Positions 11,114-22,879 of a stretch of DNA of 64,000 nucleotides are shown piece after piece. Source of the stretch: Schizophyllum amplum (lineage: Eukaryota > Basidiomycota > Agaricomycetes > Agaricales > Schizophyllaceae). The stretch is from the NCBI GenBank assembly GCA_007026445.1, contig VDMD01000042.1:179096-243095 (forward strand), read 5' to 3'. The position numbers were made by a program, and so were the translations under genes. Positions within the stretch are counted from its first letter, which is position 1. Each line of letters opens with the position of its first letter. The notes beneath the pieces were generated by a model that was not told where the DNA came from, ran no database searches, and saw nothing but the letters and a program-made list of their open reading frames with translations.

Positions 11114-11808
11114 ATGTTCCTCCGTCTCAACTTTGTCAATCGCGTGTACGTCGCTCTTGGCGGGCTCGTCGTTGTCCTGCTGACCGCCTCCTTCACGCCG
11201 GACACGCACCGGCGGCATGGCGTGGATCGCTTTCTTCGAGTGCATGCGTCAGTCTTATCCCTCAACGCCCGGACCGCGTCCACTTCCGCTCATAGACAAT
11301 ATTTGATCGCTTCCGAGCGAGGAAGAATGGTTGAACTTCGCCGACTGGGACGCCAGATACGGTACGCTGTCTGCCCTTTGTCGCGTCTCCTCTTGACGAC
11401 CCGCTCCTCATCTTGAACGAACCCGCCTCTCCTCTGGACGACCAGCCCCTCCTCTTGACGAGTGTCCGCCCTAGGTCTCATATGCACCGTATCTGTCATA
11501 TGCACCGTGTCTGTCCTTGAAAATCGCATGCTCATAGTCAACTCCTCCACAATTGCGACATGGACCTCATGCATAAATGCAGCACGATCTACTCCGATGA
11601 TAACCCCCACATGTCCTTTGCGGGCGACTTCATGGGTTTATTGTGCGCCGTGGTTCTACGCCGCTACGGTCGAGACTTCAGGACAATACGCGACTCGGGT
11701 ATCAGCACGCAGGTCGCAATGCATAGGTCCGACGACATTGAGGACAGCGGGATGCGCGGGCTTTCGAAGCACTTGCTCGAGACGCCGGAGGGCATTTTCG
11801 GAGGGTAA
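11114..11808 (+). pseudogene. Decayed cytochrome P450 fragment (N-terminal two exons)
   Basis: Begins MFLRLNFVNRVYVALGG, matching the start of the P450 at 661-2846 (NLNRVDIALGALGV). After a frame change the hinge and next segment are recognisable: TPGPRPLPLIDNI, an in-frame TGA at 11304-11306, then SLPSEEEWLNFADWDARYG, against MPSEQEWKTFAQWGEKYG in the intact gene, followed by a donor GT at the same place. The second exon is recognisable as MLIVNSSTIA, then after another shift DLMHKCSTIYSDD and IEDSGMRGLSKHLLETPEGIF, matching SAIYSDRP and IEESEVHGFLRNLMKTPDDF. Nothing after this (I-helix, haem loop) is recognisable. It is a relic of a close paralogue on the opposite strand. Confidence 0.88.
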
Positions 11809-12540
11809 CAGGCAGTGCGTGCGCCATCGGACGAGACAGAGCGCCGCGGGGCTGATGTTTTGGACGCGGTAGCCTGACTTGCTCTATCATCCTGCTCATC
11901 CCGCTTGAGTACTGAGTTCAACTTCCTGGAGATCCCGTTTACCAGTCTCGCAGAGGCGGTGGTGGACCAAGCCACCACCGCACTGCTTGTCGCTCCTCCA
12001 GTGCGACCCAAAGCGCTACACCCGCAAGACACTCGATGTCGACGATTGGCTAGGCTCGAGAGATAAACAGGTCGTTTCGTGATCCGCAGGTGCGAGCACC
12101 AACGCAAGCGAGTTTAGCTCGAAATAGCACGAGTTGACTCTTTGTTTGGAAATTGGAATTTTACCATGGACGACATGTACAGGCTGCTACGATACGCACG
12201 GTAGAATCGAGGATAGCTTTGCACGGTGCACTGGGCCTCAGTGCTTTAGGTGGCCTGAGGACAGCGATTACTTAGGTTCGAGCAGCTCGGCACCTGCCGG
12301 ATATTGATGGACGCGGCCTTCTTTTCTCGGCATCTGTCGTCTGCACCAAGTCTGCACTCTCAAGCATCGTTGGCACAACAGTTCTCCTTCTTGCCGTCTG
12401 TACCGCCTCACCAAACCATCCGTGAGTATCTCCAGTCAGCAACTGTACGCCTACAAAACGCCAAGGATCTGTTCAGGTGCGATTCAGACGCTGCTTACCC
12501 CTTGAACAGATAGAAACTCATTTTGGGATCTTAGGAGGTC
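11809..12540. other. No gene seen
   Basis: Sequence after the P450 relic and before the F-box gene. I could not align it to the rest of the P450. A short frame from 12304 (MMDAAFFSRHLSS) ends before the F-box start and may be 5' leader. Confidence 0.45.
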
Positions 12541-13968
12541 ATGTATGCTATCATGCGTCCCACATCGCTCCCCAACGTCGAGGCGCAACGAAGTGGCCAC
12601 ACCCCTTCTTCCGATGAGGCGCTATCGATCGAGGCGTACTCGACGCAGCTCAGGCATCAGCGGGCAGTCATCGAGGAAGAGATGCTGCGCCTCTCGGCTT
12701 GTCTCCAGCGCATCGACTACGAGCTTCGAGTCAATCGATCGCTGCTTGCGCCCATACGCAGACTTCCTGCCGAGCTGCTCGGCGAGATCTTCACGTACGT
12801 CGTCGTGGGTATGCCGAAGGAGCAGTGGACTCGATACACCATCCAGACGCTGTGTAGCGTGTGCTCGACGTGGAGAGACGTGGCGCGAGACACGCCGTGC
12901 CTGTGGACAGCCATCAGCACGCATCATCTCTTCGTGGCCCGCGAAGAGCTGCTTCTCGATCTACAGCTAGAGCTCTCAGGCAACCTACCGCTAGAGATTG
13001 TCGGCGAGCGCTTGCTTGGTACGCCGGAGCTCAATGATGACTTACTCAAGAGGATGGAGCCACACCTCAGGCGCGTTGTCGAAATATCCCTCGTGTGCGA
13101 TTGCGAAGGGCTCTTGACAAACAAGCAAGCGCAGTTCAACAAACTCCGAGCATTGACCCGCGCTTACATCTTCTTGCACGGGGACCACAATCATTTGCCG
13201 GGCTCGCTGGAGTTTCTGACAAAGGCCCCTTCGCTGCAAGAGCTGGTACTGGATGTCGAGTGGTGTTCGGGAAACGATATCGTTCGTTTTGTCCTACCCC
13301 CTCTCCCCCGCCTGACGCATCTATCGCTGCAGAGGTATTCTGACTGGGACACCAGTGATGTCTCCAACATACTGTCCCCGGTCGCTTGCACTCTACAATG
13401 TCTCGTCGTCAAGAGCAGGCAGTCATGCTGGCTCAGCCTATCACACGAGGACTTCGCCTTCCTGGACATGCCTGCCCTCCGTAGCGTCGATCTCCAGCAC
13501 GCGGCGCACACGATGCTCCAACACATCAACGTGCCAGCGTTGGAGACAATCGTCTTCCGCGACGTTGAATATCATAACCTAACTGCATCTCTTCTCCAAG
13601 TTCTCTCGCACTCTCATCCACGCGTGTGCTCGCTCTCGTATATCAACGTCGCGGATCACATCGCAGAATCGTGCGTGCAGAGCCTCGCTCAGCTGGAGGA
13701 CCTTCGCCAGCTATGCATCGAGGACACCATGGGGTATTGGCAGTTCCCGACGCTCCTTGCGGCCCTCACCTGCGCAGACGATCAGCCGCCGCTGGCGCCG
13801 GAGTTGAAGGATCTCTCTCTGCTATTTGGACAGCATTGTTGGATGCGGCAGAATGCGGACGCTCTGAACGCCATGCATCAGTCGCGAAAGGAGCCCCGCG
13901 TCTGCGCCTCGCGTGCCGTGGTAGCGTTGGACCGGTTCCACGTCGACGCAAAAGACAAAAGAACATAA
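12541..13968 (+). CDS. F-box-like domain protein, single exon, 475 aa
   Basis: Likely substrate receptor of an SCF ubiquitin ligase. Residues about 30-68 form a helical, coiled-coil-like stretch (QLRHQRAVIEEEMLRL). An F-box-like motif follows at about 70-123 (PIRRLPAELLGEIFTYVV ... WRDVARDTPCLWT). The rest has irregular leucine-rich spacing (LPRLTHLSL, MPALRSVDLQ, VPALETIVF), as in the large F-box families of agaricomycetes. No introns, no breaks. The first ATG (12541) is used; Met5 (12553) is an equally good start. Confidence 0.85.
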   Translation: MYAIMRPTSLPNVEAQRSGHTPSSDEALSIEAYSTQLRHQRAVIEEEMLRLSACLQRIDYELRVNRSLLAPIRRLPAELLGEIFTYVVVGMPKEQWTRYTIQTLCSVCSTWRDVARDTPCLWTAISTHHLFVAREELLLDLQLELSGNLPLEIVGERLLGTPELNDDLLKRMEPHLRRVVEISLVCDCEGLLTNKQAQFNKLRALTRAYIFLHGDHNHLPGSLEFLTKAPSLQELVLDVEWCSGNDIVRFVLPPLPRLTHLSLQRYSDWDTSDVSNILSPVACTLQCLVVKSRQSCWLSLSHEDFAFLDMPALRSVDLQHAAHTMLQHINVPALETIVFRDVEYHNLTASLLQVLSHSHPRVCSLSYINVADHIAESCVQSLAQLEDLRQLCIEDTMGYWQFPTLLAALTCADDQPPLAPELKDLSLLFGQHCWMRQNADALNAMHQSRKEPRVCASRAVVALDRFHVDAKDKRT

Positions 13969-16900
13969 TCAGCAGCCAGTGACTCACCCGTGATTGACCA
14001 CCAACATGTCACCACCACCTCTCGCTCGAGGGTGATCTGTGCTGCCTGCGGGAGGTCCTAGGCACGCTCTCTTCTCGTTCGGGAAGCCGCCCGAGTTATA
14101 GAACGTTTTTCTGTTGACGCGTAGAGGAAGATTGGACAAAGGTATCGAGCGCTGGTTGCTTCAGATCACGCACGCTTAGCGCACAAAAAAATCCAGTGTA
14201 TGGTTATACTTTCACTCTAGTGCTCCTTGAGGTGAGCCGCGATGCGGAGACCCTCCGCCCGACGATTCGAAGGAGAGACGCGCGACGAACGGGCAATACT
14301 CGAGCACATGGTGGTGCGAGAGACTCCAGCCCGAAGGCGGTTGTGCTGCGATGGCTTCAGCGCGTCCGTGTTGAGACACTCTATCTTGGGAACGAAGACT
14401 TGAGCGACAGCCTTAATAAAATAAAATAAAAAGACGCATGCACCATGGCTGACAGACACGCACTGTATTCTCATGTTATTGATTGCCGAGTTACTCATGC
14501 ATCTGTGCGTCATGATATTCCGTGCTCGATTGCCAGGTGCAGCAGAGTTCCTGAATCTGGGAGTCGCGCGTTAGGAGAGGATGCGGGATATCGATCACAG
14601 TCTGGAGGCTCACCGATGTGCTGCCAGCCTGTAGCGAGGAGCAAGTGACGTTGCCTTCAACGCTCGCGCACATTCGGACGCCGCGTAGTTCCGGACGTCG
14701 GAAAGAACGAGGAACAGCCTGACATGACGGGGAACGTAGGGCGACGGGTCGTGGTGCGCGACGTAGGCATGGTGGTGTCGTGTAGCTAGGGTCCTTCACA
14801 TGATGAGGAGGTAGGCGCGGTCTGTCTTCGAAGCACGTAGCGAATCTACGAACGTTGGCGACGAAGGACTATGTGGCGCGTCTACGCGGCTTGAGCGCGG
14901 AGAGTGGACGCGCCTTGAACTCGAATGACGGCAGCGACATGGCACGAAGACATGATGTCGGGGAGTTCGTTTGTCGGCACTGAGGCCCCTGAGCCGTCTG
15001 GCCCCAGATGGGTCGATATTCGCGGGATGCACAAGCGTTGTCCCGACGTGAGCAGGCGCAGCCAACAGCGATGCAGAAAAAGCCACTGTCGGTCGAGATA
15101 GAGGAGGCTGTCGAGGTTGAGATAGAGGAGGCCGTGACCGTCGAGGTCGACGGCTCGCTATATGTCTAAAGAGACTCTCCGAGCGAAGCGTTCTCTCCGG
15201 ACTGAAGAAACGTTCTCTCCTGAGTGAGGAATCGGTAGCGTCGGATGTCCGCGCTGCGGGCAAGGTGGCTAGCGATCAGGAGAACGGGAATGGACATGGA
15301 GATTGGCGTGGCATAGGGCGACTCCTCGGACGTGAGGCGGTAGCGAGTGAGGCGAGTCCAACGAGACTTGACGGATGGTTTTAAGGACGCCAGGTCGGGC
15401 ACGTATGGACGGGGGCCCCCTACACATCGATCAGTATGAGGGTTTCAGGTAAAGGGACAGGTTGGACGCACCTGGAGATCATGGTTAAGCTGCGCGTCGC
15501 TCGCAGAACTTTGACTTGCCGAGACTCCTAACGCACGCAGGACGCTCCTTCGATGACTTTCAGCGGCAAGCGGGATGGTGCGCATCGGCCGAGCGGGAGC
15601 GCTAAGACGTGGGAACGAGGAACGTCCTGAGCGCCATGCCGATGCCCTGTCGCGCGACCAGAGCACGACGGGGTAGTAAGAACCGAGTTCTACGGTCACA
15701 CCGGCCCCAAAGTGCCGACCCTCTCACCGAGCGCCGAGCAAACTCCTCGCGAAGAAGGGTCGGACCCCCGAGTTAGCCGAACGCCAAACCACGCCACGCA
15801 TGCCGAGGTCGCTATCAGACGCCTCGTCCATTCACGTCGTGCTTTCGCATTCTCCATACGCGACGAACTCGCAGACGCTTCAACTTCGTCGCGGTGAAAA
15901 GACGTTTCCACCGCCAGGCCGAGTGAAAAGGCAGTCACGTGATCTCGCCGGTGATGGACGTGCTTTAACAACAACGCCACCGATGCTAGAGATGTCCGGA
16001 AAGCACGCAGCTTCGTGTGTAGTTGGAGAAGAGCGCGGTTCAGCTCGAGGAAGTGAGAGAAAGGGAAGGGGGGACGTAGGTGGAGCCAGGGAAGAGCTTG
16101 CGCAGGGACCTTGAAAATCGACAGTCGTAGTGCATGCATGTGCGACGGATGAGGAGAGATTATATTGGGCAGAAGGTCAGGCTAATGATCATGTTATGTA
16201 AGTCACTGTAGGACAATCAGCCGATGCTCGGGCGGAAAAGCAACGAGACGCACGTTTCGCGGGGCCGGGACCTGGACTCAAGCCTTTAGCGAAGCATCTG
16301 CTTCGTCCCAACTTCGTCCTCCTCAGAACCATGTATCGTAAGTGAAGCCGCTTAGTAGCCAGGAAGAAGAGTGACCGGGGCGGAGACGTCAGACGGCAGG
16401 TAATGCGCGCTGTCTGGATCCTCGCGGCCTCGGCCGCGGCTAACCCGCGAAGATGACGCCGCTTGCTATTTGAACGTTGGTGCCGAAAGACCATAACGCA
16501 GAGCGTAGAGTTGATGAGGAAAACAGCGACATGAGAGTTCCGGATGAGTCGAGCTCGAGGCGAAAGCAGGTTGCAACAAGGAGATGGCCGAACGGGGAAG
16601 AAGGACGCGCTTCGTTTGTTCGTGTTTGACTTGTCCACATTGGGACAAGTCATTGTTCTTGATTCCATCTTGCCATCAACCGCCGTCATCTCTCATTTGT
16701 CACACCGTCTCGTATGTCCTACTGCTGCGGTCTATGTGTATACACTCTTGCTCCTGTGGCAGACGTCGAAGGGCCAACATGCTCGGCTCTCGGCGGACGC
16801 GCACGACCGCAATGTGAGGATCTGGGATCTAGCAAGGCAGGAGTGTTTTCCCAGAATAGGTCTGCGTACATCTACACGTGCTCGAGGCTCTCTTTTTTTG

Positions 16901-17831
16901 GATCAGGGTTGGTCGCACGCCGCGGGTTTCTGTCTCCGCGTCTCCTGCTTTCCTTTCGTCCCACCCTCCACGTCCCCTCGCTCGCTCATCGACACTTCGA
17001 TGTCGAGCAGCCACCGCGACTTAACGTCGCTTCTGCATCTCAACGCTGTAGCCAGCTCTGGACAGCCTGCTCATGGAACGGATACTCTCTATAAGGCGCG
17101 ACCACATTGGTTGACGTCTCGCATGCCCTACTGACGCCGTATTGCCAGCGCCGGATGTGATTGAGCTCAGCACGTCGACCGCGCAAAATTCTCTCGCGAG
17201 ATGAATGGTGATCAGAGAGCGGGTCCTAGATACCAAGTCCGTGCCGAGTACCGAATCGCCTCGTGCTCTCTGACAACGCTCCGCAGAACCATTGTCCGAC
17301 ATCGCCTTTCTACGCAGCTGGGCTCCTTCTGTCGCTCATATCCCATCAAGCTCATCCGCGTCCACACACTCTTGCCGTGCTGTCACCCTCAGAAAATACC
17401 CTACTTGAGCTCTACACATACTCGCGTTCTGCCGGATGGAACTCATCGTCAGCGCGCGTCTCTCTTGATCGCCAAATGCGCCTACCTTGCCGCATGCAAT
17501 AACTGGCCGTCCTTCGCCAGTCTCCTGAAAGAGATCCGTCAAGGCCTGTGCTCAATAGACGACACCGGTGACGGCGCCGTAGGATCGTGAGTACACATGT
17601 CGCTGCTCGTGGCTACAATATTCGAAGCGGACGTCCATCACTCAGTACCGACCGCGATATCGATTTCGCTCGTCTCATTCATAGGGTTGGAACTCGTTAA
17701 TCTTGCGGTAATACCAGGCGCCTCTCGTCGCGCGTCGCTCCTCTAACGACAATACACGTTCGCCACCCCCCTTGTCGTATATAACAACAAATCTAGTATC
17801 ACAACATAGTACTTGGATACATAACATTTGT
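13969..17831. other. Gene-poor 3.9 kb
   Basis: Many short frames on both strands (for example 15696-16139 minus and 16544-17134 plus), none with a coherent exon chain. A stretch near 16795-16840 reads DAHDRNVRIWDL, like one WD40 blade, but no second blade follows. An AATAAAATAAAATAAA stretch lies near 14413. Confidence 0.45.
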
Positions 17832-20800
17832 TCACTCATCCGGGTACCCTAACAAGAAATCTCCCGAGAGCTCGCTCGCATCGTCAGGCGAGAGCTTGCC
17901 CGCGTTGTCAGTCGGTGGTGTGGTACCAGCCTCGTCCTGTTGATGCACGCCGACGGAATCGTTCGTAGGCAATGAAGGACGAGGGAGGTGGAAATTTGGC
18001 GCGCCCTCGTCCATCTTGTCAGTTGGAAAGATATTAGAAGGTGGCGTGCTGGCCGGAAAGGCACGACTCGTCGACGTAGGGGAGGCGCGACCCGTCGACG
18101 TCAAGTAGACGTGACTTGTCGTTGGTGCTGGAGGAGCGGTAGCGTGCTGATCGGGTGACGGAAGCCTCGGCATCGAGAGCGTGAGTGCCGTTGGCGGCGA
18201 GCGCGCAGTGGGCGAGACCGCAGTCGAGAGCGTGTCTGACATGGGATGTGAGGGCGTCGCGCCAGAAGTACATGTCAACGAGGATGCTGTTGACAGCTCC
18301 GGTTGTGTCAACTGCAGCGCCTCAGGCCATCGCGGAAGCTGCCTGGGAGCATCCCGATGCGGTGGAACAAGGACGGCCTGCGCCGGCGAGGAATGGTGGG
18401 CTTGGGGCTTCAATGGTGAGCGGTGGTAGATCAGGGTCCCGGATCCATATTGTTGTGGAGTCGAGGGCCCCGGCAGAGGCGACGATGAGGGCTGCGGTGG
18501 TGAGGACCCCAGCAGGTGCTCTGTCGAAGGCTGCGGTGACGAGATGACGAGCGGTGTATACTGTGACAGCGAGGGAGCGAACGTATGTTCTGTTGTACTT
18601 GGTCGAGGGCGCGGAACAAGTACCGCCGTGGTGGGTGGAAGCGTCGCCCAGGAGCGAGGAAGCGTCGCCGGGGTGAGAGAAAGAGGCACATCTAAGTGCC
18701 GAGCGAACGAGGACGATGTCGCAGAGGAAGTCGATGCGTTGCACGTCGCACGGAAGCCCGACGACGATGATTCATGGGAAGTTGACGTCGACAATGCATG
18801 AGAGGTCGATGCAATAGGACTACGAGCAGTCGATGACGTGGCTGAATGAAGCGGCGGGGCGGGCACGGATGGGTTTGACGACTCGAGCATTGACGAGCCA
18901 GACGAATCGATAGTCGACGAGCCAGACGAATCGATAGTCGACGAGCCAGATGTCTTGAACGTGAATGAGCAGGACGGCGTAAGAGTCGAGGAGACAGGCG
19001 GCTGAAATGTCGACGAGGTGGATGGCTCAAAAGTCGATGAGCCAGACGGCCCGGACGTCGATGAACTCGACGGCGGTCCCACCCCGGATGGCGCCTTTGA
19101 CGTCAACGCGTTCGAGGCCGACACTGTCGAGATCCCCGAGGACCACGAATCCGAGATTTTGGCGGTTGACGCATTCGAGGTCATTGGAACCAACGCTTGC
19201 GAGATCTTCTTGAACTTCAATCTCTTCAGCAGCGACGGTACGCCTCCGGGCGCAGGCGCGCGATCGACGGTCGAATGTCCAGCTTCGACGCTCCAAGGTG
19301 CGTGCTCGAGACGTGAAGGTGCGTGCTCGACAGTCGAAGGTGCGTGCTCAACAGTCGAAGGTGCATCGACGGTCAATGAAGATGCGTGTTTGACGCGTGA
19401 AGGCGCGTGCTCGGCGCATGTAGGTGTGTGTTCAACGCGCGAGATGCGCGAAGGCCCGGCACCGGGAGTGGCCTGTAGAGTACCGCCGTCGTCCGGGAGA
19501 TCGTCCCAATCATCCGGGAGCTCGTCCGGATCGTCCGGGCGCTCGACCCAATCGTCCGGGAGTTCATCCCAGTCTCGCGTCGCTCGCTTCCGCTTTTGAG
19601 CCCGTCGATCGTCCAGGATCTCGTCCCGGTCCCGCTGGCGCTTTTGAGTGATCAGGCCTGGCGTGTCTTCATTGCTCGGATATACGCCGGGCTCCCGCGC
19701 GCGATTCGCTCGCCGGAGCGCCTGCAGGAGGTGTGGCGAGAGCGCCGGCATGCCATCATCGGGATCGAGAGGTTGGTCGGGGAGGCGCTGTACGGTTGTT
19801 GAGTAGATGGACGGGGAGGAAGGGTGGAGAAGAGTGAGAAGATGGCTAGGAGAAGCAGGTAGAGGGCGAGAGGATGAAGGTAGAGGGCCTGGAAGATGGG
19901 GAGAAGGTAGAGGGTGGGGAAGAACAAGTTGGGGATGGGCAGACGTACAATGAGGTGAAAGCGACAGCGAAGGAAGGCGTCGGGAGCACGCGCTTGCCAT
20001 GCCTGAAGGACGGGTGAGTATGGGCTACGAGCGTGAGGGGGGAGTGACGCACGTTGACGACGGTCCACAGGCCGTCATAGCGGTATCCTTCGGCGGGGCC
20101 GTACCGGGTCTGTGAGCCGCGACAGACGCGCACCGGGGCGCCCGTCCGCCAAGACTGCAGCAGGGCCGTATTGCCGATACTGGTCCACTTTTGATCGGAG
20201 ATGTGGACCTTTGTGTTCTTGTCGCGGGCGCCTGACGCGCGTATCCACGGTAAGCGAGCTGAAGACGGGGAACAAGAATGAGGAAAGACGCACCCTCGCC
20301 ATCCATGATTCTAAACGAGTATCAGCGGGCGTGTCGGACGTCGAGGCAGGATACGCACACCTGGTTAGGCCCCTCTTGATCGCCCGTGTATCCCGAATTC
20401 CTGTAGATCGAGGTCAGATACGATCGGAGATGACGAGGAGAGGCCACGCACAAGACGACTGATCGAGCGCCCGTGTGCGAGCCCACGATACCGCGCTGCG
20501 TCGCGCAATGCACGCCCCACTCGTACATCTCGTCGAATCCCTTGAAGAGCTTGAAGTACGGTACTTCGTCAAGATGCCCGACGCGCGTGCTGTGGCCGGG
20601 GGGATACGTCAGCTGAAGCTCAATGTGCGGTGGAGTGGAGGGCTCGCACACGTCATGCCAGTCTTTCTTCACCGTCTTGTCCCTTCCCTTGGGCTTTCTC
20701 CTCTGAGCTCGAAAGTCCTGTGTTGCCGAGCTAGACGGGAGGCGCTGATCCGGCTCTTCCTCCGAGTCAAAGGGGGCGCTGTCGCGCCCATCGGGCGAGG

Positions 20801-20867
20801 CTATCTCGCTGACGTTCAAATGAGGTGTCGGGAGGTCGACAGGCGTCCCGATGGCTGCGCTGCGCAT
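17832..20867 (-). CDS. SRA/YDG-domain protein with long Ser/Thr/Pro-rich C-terminus, about 890 aa
   Basis: SRA (SET and RING associated, or YDG) domains bind methylated or hemimethylated cytosine by base flipping. Exons: 20867-20452, 20400-20361, an uncertain short segment near 20310-20270, then 20231-20053, 20002-19949 and 19787-17832. The domain is visible across exons: GVHCATQRGIVGSHTGARSV, then after a 51-nt intron LNSGYTGDQEG, then SDQKWTSIGNTALLQSWRTG, APVRVCRG, GPAEGYRYDGLWTVV and FLRCRFHLI. It matches the UHRF-type order ending in the YDG motif. No RING, PHD or SET motif is seen, so this looks like a stand-alone SRA reader. The tail has acidic DELPDDW repeats, EHAPS repeats and tandem SSTIDSSG coding repeats. 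The junction into the 20231 exon is one base out of phase in my model, beside a GGG run. The start at Met 20867 is chosen to exclude a hydrophobic upstream stretch. Confidence 0.8.
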
Positions 20868-21899
20868 GATCGACGGTGATTGGGAACAAGATCTAGCTGA
20901 GATGAACAACGTCGGAAGCAAAGATGTGTGCTTGAATGGGGCGCACGTGTTCTCAATTGGCTTCGACGCCACAAACATCCATGAGTCTCTTGCCTTCCGC
21001 CGTCATGTTCTCTCAGATTACATTCTCATGGCTCTATTGACTTCGAGCTCATAAGGATGCGTCGGATCGGTACTTATCCAGAGATGTACTCAATTATCGC
21101 GCCAGTCTCGTCGATCTCCCACTGCGCCGTCGTCCTAAACTTGAATGTCTTCGTGCGCCAACGCGAACGCCTTGTGAAAGAACCGGACCCATGTATCCGG
21201 CATAAATGGGAGAAATCATCAGAGGTGCGTGATCTACGATGCTGCTCGAGGATCGGTCGCTGGCGTCTTTTGAACCCACAGTACGACCGTTCGAGAATCG
21301 AGAAGGTACAGAAGCGTATCTCGGAGCTTCTGAAGGATAGGAACCTCGTCGGACCCGCAGTACATGACGGTATGCAGGTGCGTACTGCTCAGGGAATCGA
21401 AGTTCACCATGTACTTAAGATGCATTTTCGTTCCCTTTTGCTCTCGCCAGCAACACCTGCAATGACTGCCTCGTCGCCGTCCCGCCGCCCCTACCATCGC
21501 ATCACCTCCTCAACTCACATTTCCCTCTCACATTATCAATCGCCGCAGCAACCGCCAACTCTCGCTTCTGCGGTCGTCACCTCTCGCCCCTCGATCGTTG
21601 CCTCTCTCCTCCGGCTTCGCAGCCACAGCTCGCCGCGACGATGCCACCTCTCGCCCCTGCAACCTTCACCTCTCGCCTCCGTGACCGTCACCTCTCGCCT
21701 CCGCGACCGTCAGTTCCCGCCTCCATCTTTCGTACCCATCAATGATCACCTCAACCGGGACCGCGTCTACCTCCCGCCCACACAGCCGCAGACGCCACAC
21801 GCGCGACATGCAATTCTCTACAGAGGCACGCAACTTATGAGTAGCACCCGCGTCGCGCTTCGGTCTCATCTAGCGACTCGCAAGCCCAGATGGCGGCCG
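20868..21899. other. SRA gene 5' flank and unassigned DNA
   Basis: Upstream region of the SRA gene, then a frame from 21057 (+) with no known motif that runs into low-complexity Ser/Pro/Arg sequence. No gene is supported. Confidence 0.4.
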
Positions 21900-22810
21900 G
21901 CAAGCTCAAACTCACACGCATCGCCCTCAAGCAGCAGAAGCTGTGTCGCTCGTGCAGCAACCGCATCGCGCATCGCGCGCTCGACTACCGGTCGCGTCGC
22001 GCTTCAAACGCTCGGTCACCGGTCGTGTCGCCGCTCAGGGTGCTCGTGCAGCACTGAGCACTCACATCGCGCTCGCGACATCCACTCGTAGCTCGCCGAG
22101 TTCAAGCGACACGCAGTAGCGCATCGCGCGCAGCACGCGTGTCGCATTTTGGCCGCTCGTCGCATTGCATGGCGCGTAGGGCGATCGTCGTATCGCACCG
22201 CGCGGTGGGGTGCTCGTCCAGCACCCGCGTCGGTCGTGCAGCGCCTGTGTCGATTCAATTGCCTTCGCATCATAGCTCGTCCAAGAGCAGCTGCGTTGTT
22301 CGTGCAGCACTCGCCACATCGTTCGTGCAGTACTCGTCGCGTCGTTCGTCGTGCCGTAGTCACCGCCACGTTGTTCGTGCAGCACTGGCCGCGTCGACGT
22401 GCAGCACTGGCCGCGTCGACGTGCAGTACTCGCGGCGTCGTCCGTGCAGTACTGCGCGTCTCACATCCAGCACTTGGCTTAGGCGATCGTGCAGCACTCG
22501 GCTTCGGGCGATCGTCAGCACCCGCATCGCGCTCCCCGCGCTCATGCAGCACTCCGCTTCGGGCATTCGCCGAACCCCGAATCGCTCTTGCAGGAGCGGC
22601 CGCCTCGCTTGTTCTATAGCAGCCGCGTCGCGCGTAGGACACTCGCGTAGCGATTGGATCGCGCTGAGGTCACCCGCGCGTAGCAATTGGATCGCGTTGA
22701 CGGGACACGCCGCTCGTAGGGTGCTCGTGTTGTGGCCGCCGCGTCGCTCGTATAGCAGCGCCCGAATCGCTCGTGCAGTAGCCGCCGCGTCACTCCTACA
22801 GCAGCAGCCG
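21900..22810. repeat. Degenerate short-period repeat built on CGTGCAGCAC / CGCGTCGC
   Basis: The words GTGCAGCACT, GTGCAGTACT and CGCGTCG recur every 15-45 bp throughout. At about 22377-22420 a 22-bp unit with core GCAGCACTGGCCGCGTCGAC is duplicated exactly. Long frames on both strands (22139-23377 +, 22016-22642 -) are by-products of this composition. Confidence 0.75.
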
Positions 22811-22879
22811 AATTGCTCGGGCAGCGGGAGGGAATGGCGATACAGGCAGAGGAGAATTCGGGTACGAGTGAGTCGTTAT

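Noticed and set aside
16795..16840. DAHDRNVRIWDL, like one WD40 blade
   Set aside because: A single short match with no second blade or exon chain nearby.
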